DNA of 8,350 nt from Bacteroidales bacterium. GTDB taxonomy: Bacteria > Bacteroidota > Bacteroidia > Bacteroidales > Muribaculaceae. Each line of letters starts with the position of its first letter. Position 1 is the first letter of the stretch. The notes beneath the pieces are model-generated. The model ran no database searches. It was not told the origin of the DNA and saw only the letters and a list, made by a program, of their open reading frames with translations. Both the position numbers and the translations under genes were made by a program. The stretch is taken from assembly GCA_004553485.1 (NCBI GenBank), contig SFLG01000066.1, positions 1 to 8,350 on the forward strand, given 5' to 3'. This document shows positions 5,800 to 8,350 of the stretch, piece after piece.

Positions 5800-8013
5800 A
5801 TGACACAATCCGAAATAAACAATATAAGCGACCGCGTCGTCAAAAAAGTCGTCAGCGGCCGCATCCGCGATGCCCTGGCTCTGCTGCGCAACACCACAGA
5901 GTCGCAGATGCTATGGGAGATTACCGACGAGATAAACCGCATCGAGCAAAGCTACGCCTACATGCTGCAGTACCTCACCGACGGCTCGGCCGACCCGAGC
6001 CGCGACGAGATGTACACGGCGATAGTGTCGGGCATCTACGGCATCCTCGACCGGCTGACGCGCCGTCTGCGTCTGCCCGAGGAGCCGACGCTCTACTTCA
6101 GCAGTCTGCGCGTGTCGCAGATGCGCAAGCCCTCGCTGACGGCGATGCTCGACCAGTGGCAGAACGCCTACGCCACCGCCGTGGCCGCCGGCGCGGAGAA
6201 CGGCGACACGCGCGAGCGGCGCGAGCTGGAACGGCTGGAGACAAACATCTTCAGGGTGCTGTGGACCGACATGCCCTTCGAGGCTGCCGACGCCGTGGTG
6301 CTTCGCGCCCTCGACCCCGCCACGCCCCAGCGCATCAAGTCGCTGCTGGTCACCGGGCTGACGCTGGGGCTGATGGAATATTTCGACGCGGCGCGTCTGG
6401 ATGCCCTGATCGAGATCTACACCACCGGTGTCAGCGCCATCACCGACGAGGGCGACGAGCGCGTCAACGCCTACGACCTGACAAGCATGGCCCTCACCGG
6501 TATCCTGCTCACGCTGTTCAAGTACCGCAAGCGCCCGCTGCCCGGCACCACCCGCCGGCGTCTCGACGCCCTGCGCACTGTCCCGCGCTGGCAGAACGAC
6601 CTGCGCCTGGCCTTCCTCGAGCTCATCCGCACACGCTACACCGAGCGCATAAACCGCACCATGCAGGAGGAGATTATCCCCGGCATGATGAAGATGCGCA
6701 CGCAGATTATCGACAACATCAGCAAGGGCGACCTCGACCCGGCCGACCCCACCGCCAACCCGGAGTGGGAGGAAATTCTGGCAAAGAGCAACATCGCCGA
6801 CAAGCTGCGCGAGCTGACCGAGCTGCAGCAGGAGGGCGCCGACGTGTTTATGAGCACCTTCTCGCACCTCAAGAGCTTCCCCTTCTTCACCGAAATATCC
6901 AACTGGTTCATCCCCTTCGAGGCCGGACGCACCGACGTGGCCAAATCGCCCCTGCCCGACACTCTGGCACGCTTTGTTGAGCGCCTGCCCGTGCTGTGCT
7001 CGAGCGACAAATACTCGTTCTTCCTGTCGCTGTCGATGGTGCCCAAGGAGCAGCAGGAGCTCATGCTCACGCAGTTCAAGAGCCAGAGCGGCCAGCTTAT
7101 GGAGGAGATGACGACAGCCCTCGACGCCGGCACCCCGGACGACCTGCGGCGCCGCACCCTCAGCGGATATATGCGCAACCTCTATCGCTTCTACAACCTG
7201 TTCCGCCGCAAGGGCGAGTTCTACAACCCGTTCAGCGAGGGGGTCAACCTGCTCGAGGTGTCGGCTCTCGACTACGCCTTCGGGGACGCCGAGCTGCTGC
7301 GCGTGGTGGCCGAGCTGTTCTTCCGCTACGAATACTGGCAGGACGCCGCCCACGCCTTCGACCGCCTCGACAAGGTGGCCGGGCCGGACGGACCGGTTTT
7401 CCAGAAGCTCGGCTATGCCTGCGAGCGCCTCGGCGATGTCGAAAAAGCGCTTGAATACTACCATCAGGCCGAAATTTTCACCCCGGACAGCAAGTGGCTG
7501 CTGTCGCGCATAGCAAGCGTATACAGCGCGCAGGGCGAGCTCGCCCAGGCCGCCGACTACTACGACCGGCTGTCCAAACTCGACCCTGAAAGCGTCGAAT
7601 ACGCGCTCCGCTCGGGCTTCATCCTCCTGCGTCAGCACCTTTACGACGAGGCCATAAAACAGTTCTACAAGGCCGAATACCTCGACTCGAAGGGCACACG
7701 CGCCTGGCGACCCCTCGCATGGACGCTGTTCCTGGCACGGCGCTTCGACGACAGCCAGAAGTACTACGACCGCATCCTAAACCAGGCCCCCACGGCGACC
7801 GACCTGCTCAATGCCGGCCACCTGCGCATGGCCCGCGGCCAGTACAAGGACGCCATCGCACGCTACACCGAGGCCCTAAGCCTCAAACACGGCAACACCG
7901 AGTCGCTCCTCGCCGACATTAAAAACGATACCGAGGCACTGAAGGTAGCCGGGGTTGAACCCCGCACAATAGCGATGGTGACCGACGCCCTGCTCTATTC
8001 GCTGAAAAAATAA
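5800..8013 (+). CDS. Large cytoplasmic TPR-repeat protein with uncharacterised N-terminal region
   Basis: A 737-residue protein without a signal peptide or membrane segment, so probably cytoplasmic. Residues 1 to about 500 are rich in charged residues and Leu/Ala/Arg and look all-helical, but I recognise no named domain there. From about 505 to 700 there are about six TPR-like helix pairs: FRYEYWQDAAHAF (from 508), GYACERLGDVEKALEYYHQA (about 536-555), IASVYSAQGELAQAADYYDR, SGFILLRQHLYDEAIKQFYK, LAWTLFLARRFDDSQKYYDR, and AGHLRMARGQYKDAIARYTE. These would act as a protein-binding scaffold. No catalytic motif is seen. The ATG at 5800 is the only in-frame start near the open-frame beginning. The gene follows a 131-nt spacer with two inverted repeats, so it may have its own promoter. 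Base and codon use match its neighbours, so there is no sign of recent transfer. The function is unknown. Confidence 0.85.
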   Translation: MTQSEINNISDRVVKKVVSGRIRDALALLRNTTESQMLWEITDEINRIEQSYAYMLQYLTDGSADPSRDEMYTAIVSGIYGILDRLTRRLRLPEEPTLYFSSLRVSQMRKPSLTAMLDQWQNAYATAVAAGAENGDTRERRELERLETNIFRVLWTDMPFEAADAVVLRALDPATPQRIKSLLVTGLTLGLMEYFDAARLDALIEIYTTGVSAITDEGDERVNAYDLTSMALTGILLTLFKYRKRPLPGTTRRRLDALRTVPRWQNDLRLAFLELIRTRYTERINRTMQEEIIPGMMKMRTQIIDNISKGDLDPADPTANPEWEEILAKSNIADKLRELTELQQEGADVFMSTFSHLKSFPFFTEISNWFIPFEAGRTDVAKSPLPDTLARFVERLPVLCSSDKYSFFLSLSMVPKEQQELMLTQFKSQSGQLMEEMTTALDAGTPDDLRRRTLSGYMRNLYRFYNLFRRKGEFYNPFSEGVNLLEVSALDYAFGDAELLRVVAELFFRYEYWQDAAHAFDRLDKVAGPDGPVFQKLGYACERLGDVEKALEYYHQAEIFTPDSKWLLSRIASVYSAQGELAQAADYYDRLSKLDPESVEYALRSGFILLRQHLYDEAIKQFYKAEYLDSKGTRAWRPLAWTLFLARRFDDSQKYYDRILNQAPTATDLLNAGHLRMARGQYKDAIARYTEALSLKHGNTESLLADIKNDTEALKVAGVEPRTIAMVTDALLYSLKK

Positions 8014-8079
8014 GATACTGTAAAATCTATCACAAAGCGCCCCCTCTTCACAACGCCCGAAATCAAAAAACATACATCT

Positions 8080-8350
8080 ATGGTAATCCAAAGAAAACAG
8101 ACACTTTTGCTGCTGGCAGCACTGATACTGATGGTTGTATACCTGTTCATGCCCGTCGGCACCGTCAACGGCAAAGAGCTTATGTCGAGCGAATTTATCG
8201 CGCCCTACATAATGGCCATTGTCTCCGTACTGCTCATTGGCGCCGGAATTTTCATGTTCCGCAACCTCAAGCGCCAGATGACAATGATGTGGGTAATCAT
8301 CGTCCTGCTTGCCGCCACCGGCGTCACCGGCGTCGTCCAGGCCTGCAACA
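8080..8350 (+). CDS. DUF4293 family membrane protein (partial, cut by window end)
   Basis: Ninety complete codons are visible, reading MVIQRKQTLLLLAALILM at the start; the frame stays open to the last base. The opening 'M-x-I-Q-R-x-Q-T-L-x-L-L' followed by hydrophobic sequence is the typical beginning of DUF4293, a small Bacteroidota integral membrane family of about 150 residues with four predicted helices. Three helices are visible here, at about residues 8-25, 41-60 and 69-86, with a short polar loop (GTVNGKELMSSEF) between the first two and a positive RNLKRQ turn after the second, suggesting that this turn faces the cytoplasm. It begins 66 nt after the large TPR gene; the 20 nt just before the ATG contain no G. 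Function unknown; the rest of the gene is outside the window. Confidence 0.75.
   Translation, partial: MVIQRKQTLLLLAALILMVVYLFMPVGTVNGKELMSSEFIAPYIMAIVSVLLIGAGIFMFRNLKRQMTMMWVIIVLLAATGVTGVVQACN

Noticed and set aside
5911..7638. A 575-codon open frame on the minus strand opposite the large TPR gene
   Set aside because: Its codon boundaries coincide with those of the sense gene, so a stop could only come from sense codons TTA, CTA or TCA, which are rare in this codon usage. It ends exactly at an in-frame CTA (5911-5913). The predicted protein has no recognisable domain, while the sense strand has clear TPRs.
1..8350. CRISPR arrays, insertion sequences, phage or defence genes, tRNA or rRNA
   Set aside because: No spaced direct repeats, transposase motifs, terminal inverted repeats or RNA-gene signatures were seen on either strand; base and codon use is even throughout.

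Overview
The window looks like a housekeeping stretch of a GC-rich member of the Bacteroidota, most likely order Bacteroidales (Muribaculaceae-like by feel; the family level is a guess). Four things point there. No start codon has a convincing Shine-Dalgarno sequence. A perfect Bacteroidota -7 element (TATCTTTG) lies ahead of yicC. Two families typical of the phylum, DUF5063 and DUF4293, are present. The gene order yicC-gmk-nadD also fits. All genes are on the + strand and codons strongly favour C/G at the third position.

Layout. (1) 52-948: an exported TPR-repeat protein. (2) 949-1131: a C-rich, G-poor spacer that may act in Rho-dependent termination, followed by the clearest promoter in the window and a short leader with a GC hairpin. 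(3) 1132-5668: a compact run of six genes with no visible terminator inside: yicC (endoribonuclease family), gmk (guanylate kinase), nadD (nicotinate-nucleotide adenylyltransferase), a DUF5063 protein, an M18 metallo-aminopeptidase and a small two-helix membrane protein resembling the YcxB-like family. (4) 5669-5799: a 131-nt spacer with two small inverted repeats. (5) 5800-8013: a large cytoplasmic protein with about 500 residues of unassigned helical sequence followed by about six TPR-like repeats. (6) 8080-8350: the first 90 codons of a DUF4293 membrane protein, cut by the window edge.

Working together: yicC, gmk and nadD probably share one transcript and link RNA turnover, GMP/GDP supply and NAD synthesis; the yicC-gmk association is also known in Firmicutes (yloC-remA-gmk). 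The downstream genes may be read through from the same promoter, but their functional link is unknown. I see no mobile element, CRISPR array, phage gene, toxin-antitoxin pair, tRNA or rRNA. I do not see a clearly new multi-gene system. The least explained items are the 737-residue TPR protein, the DUF5063 protein, the small membrane protein, and the G-depleted leaders just upstream of several start codons.
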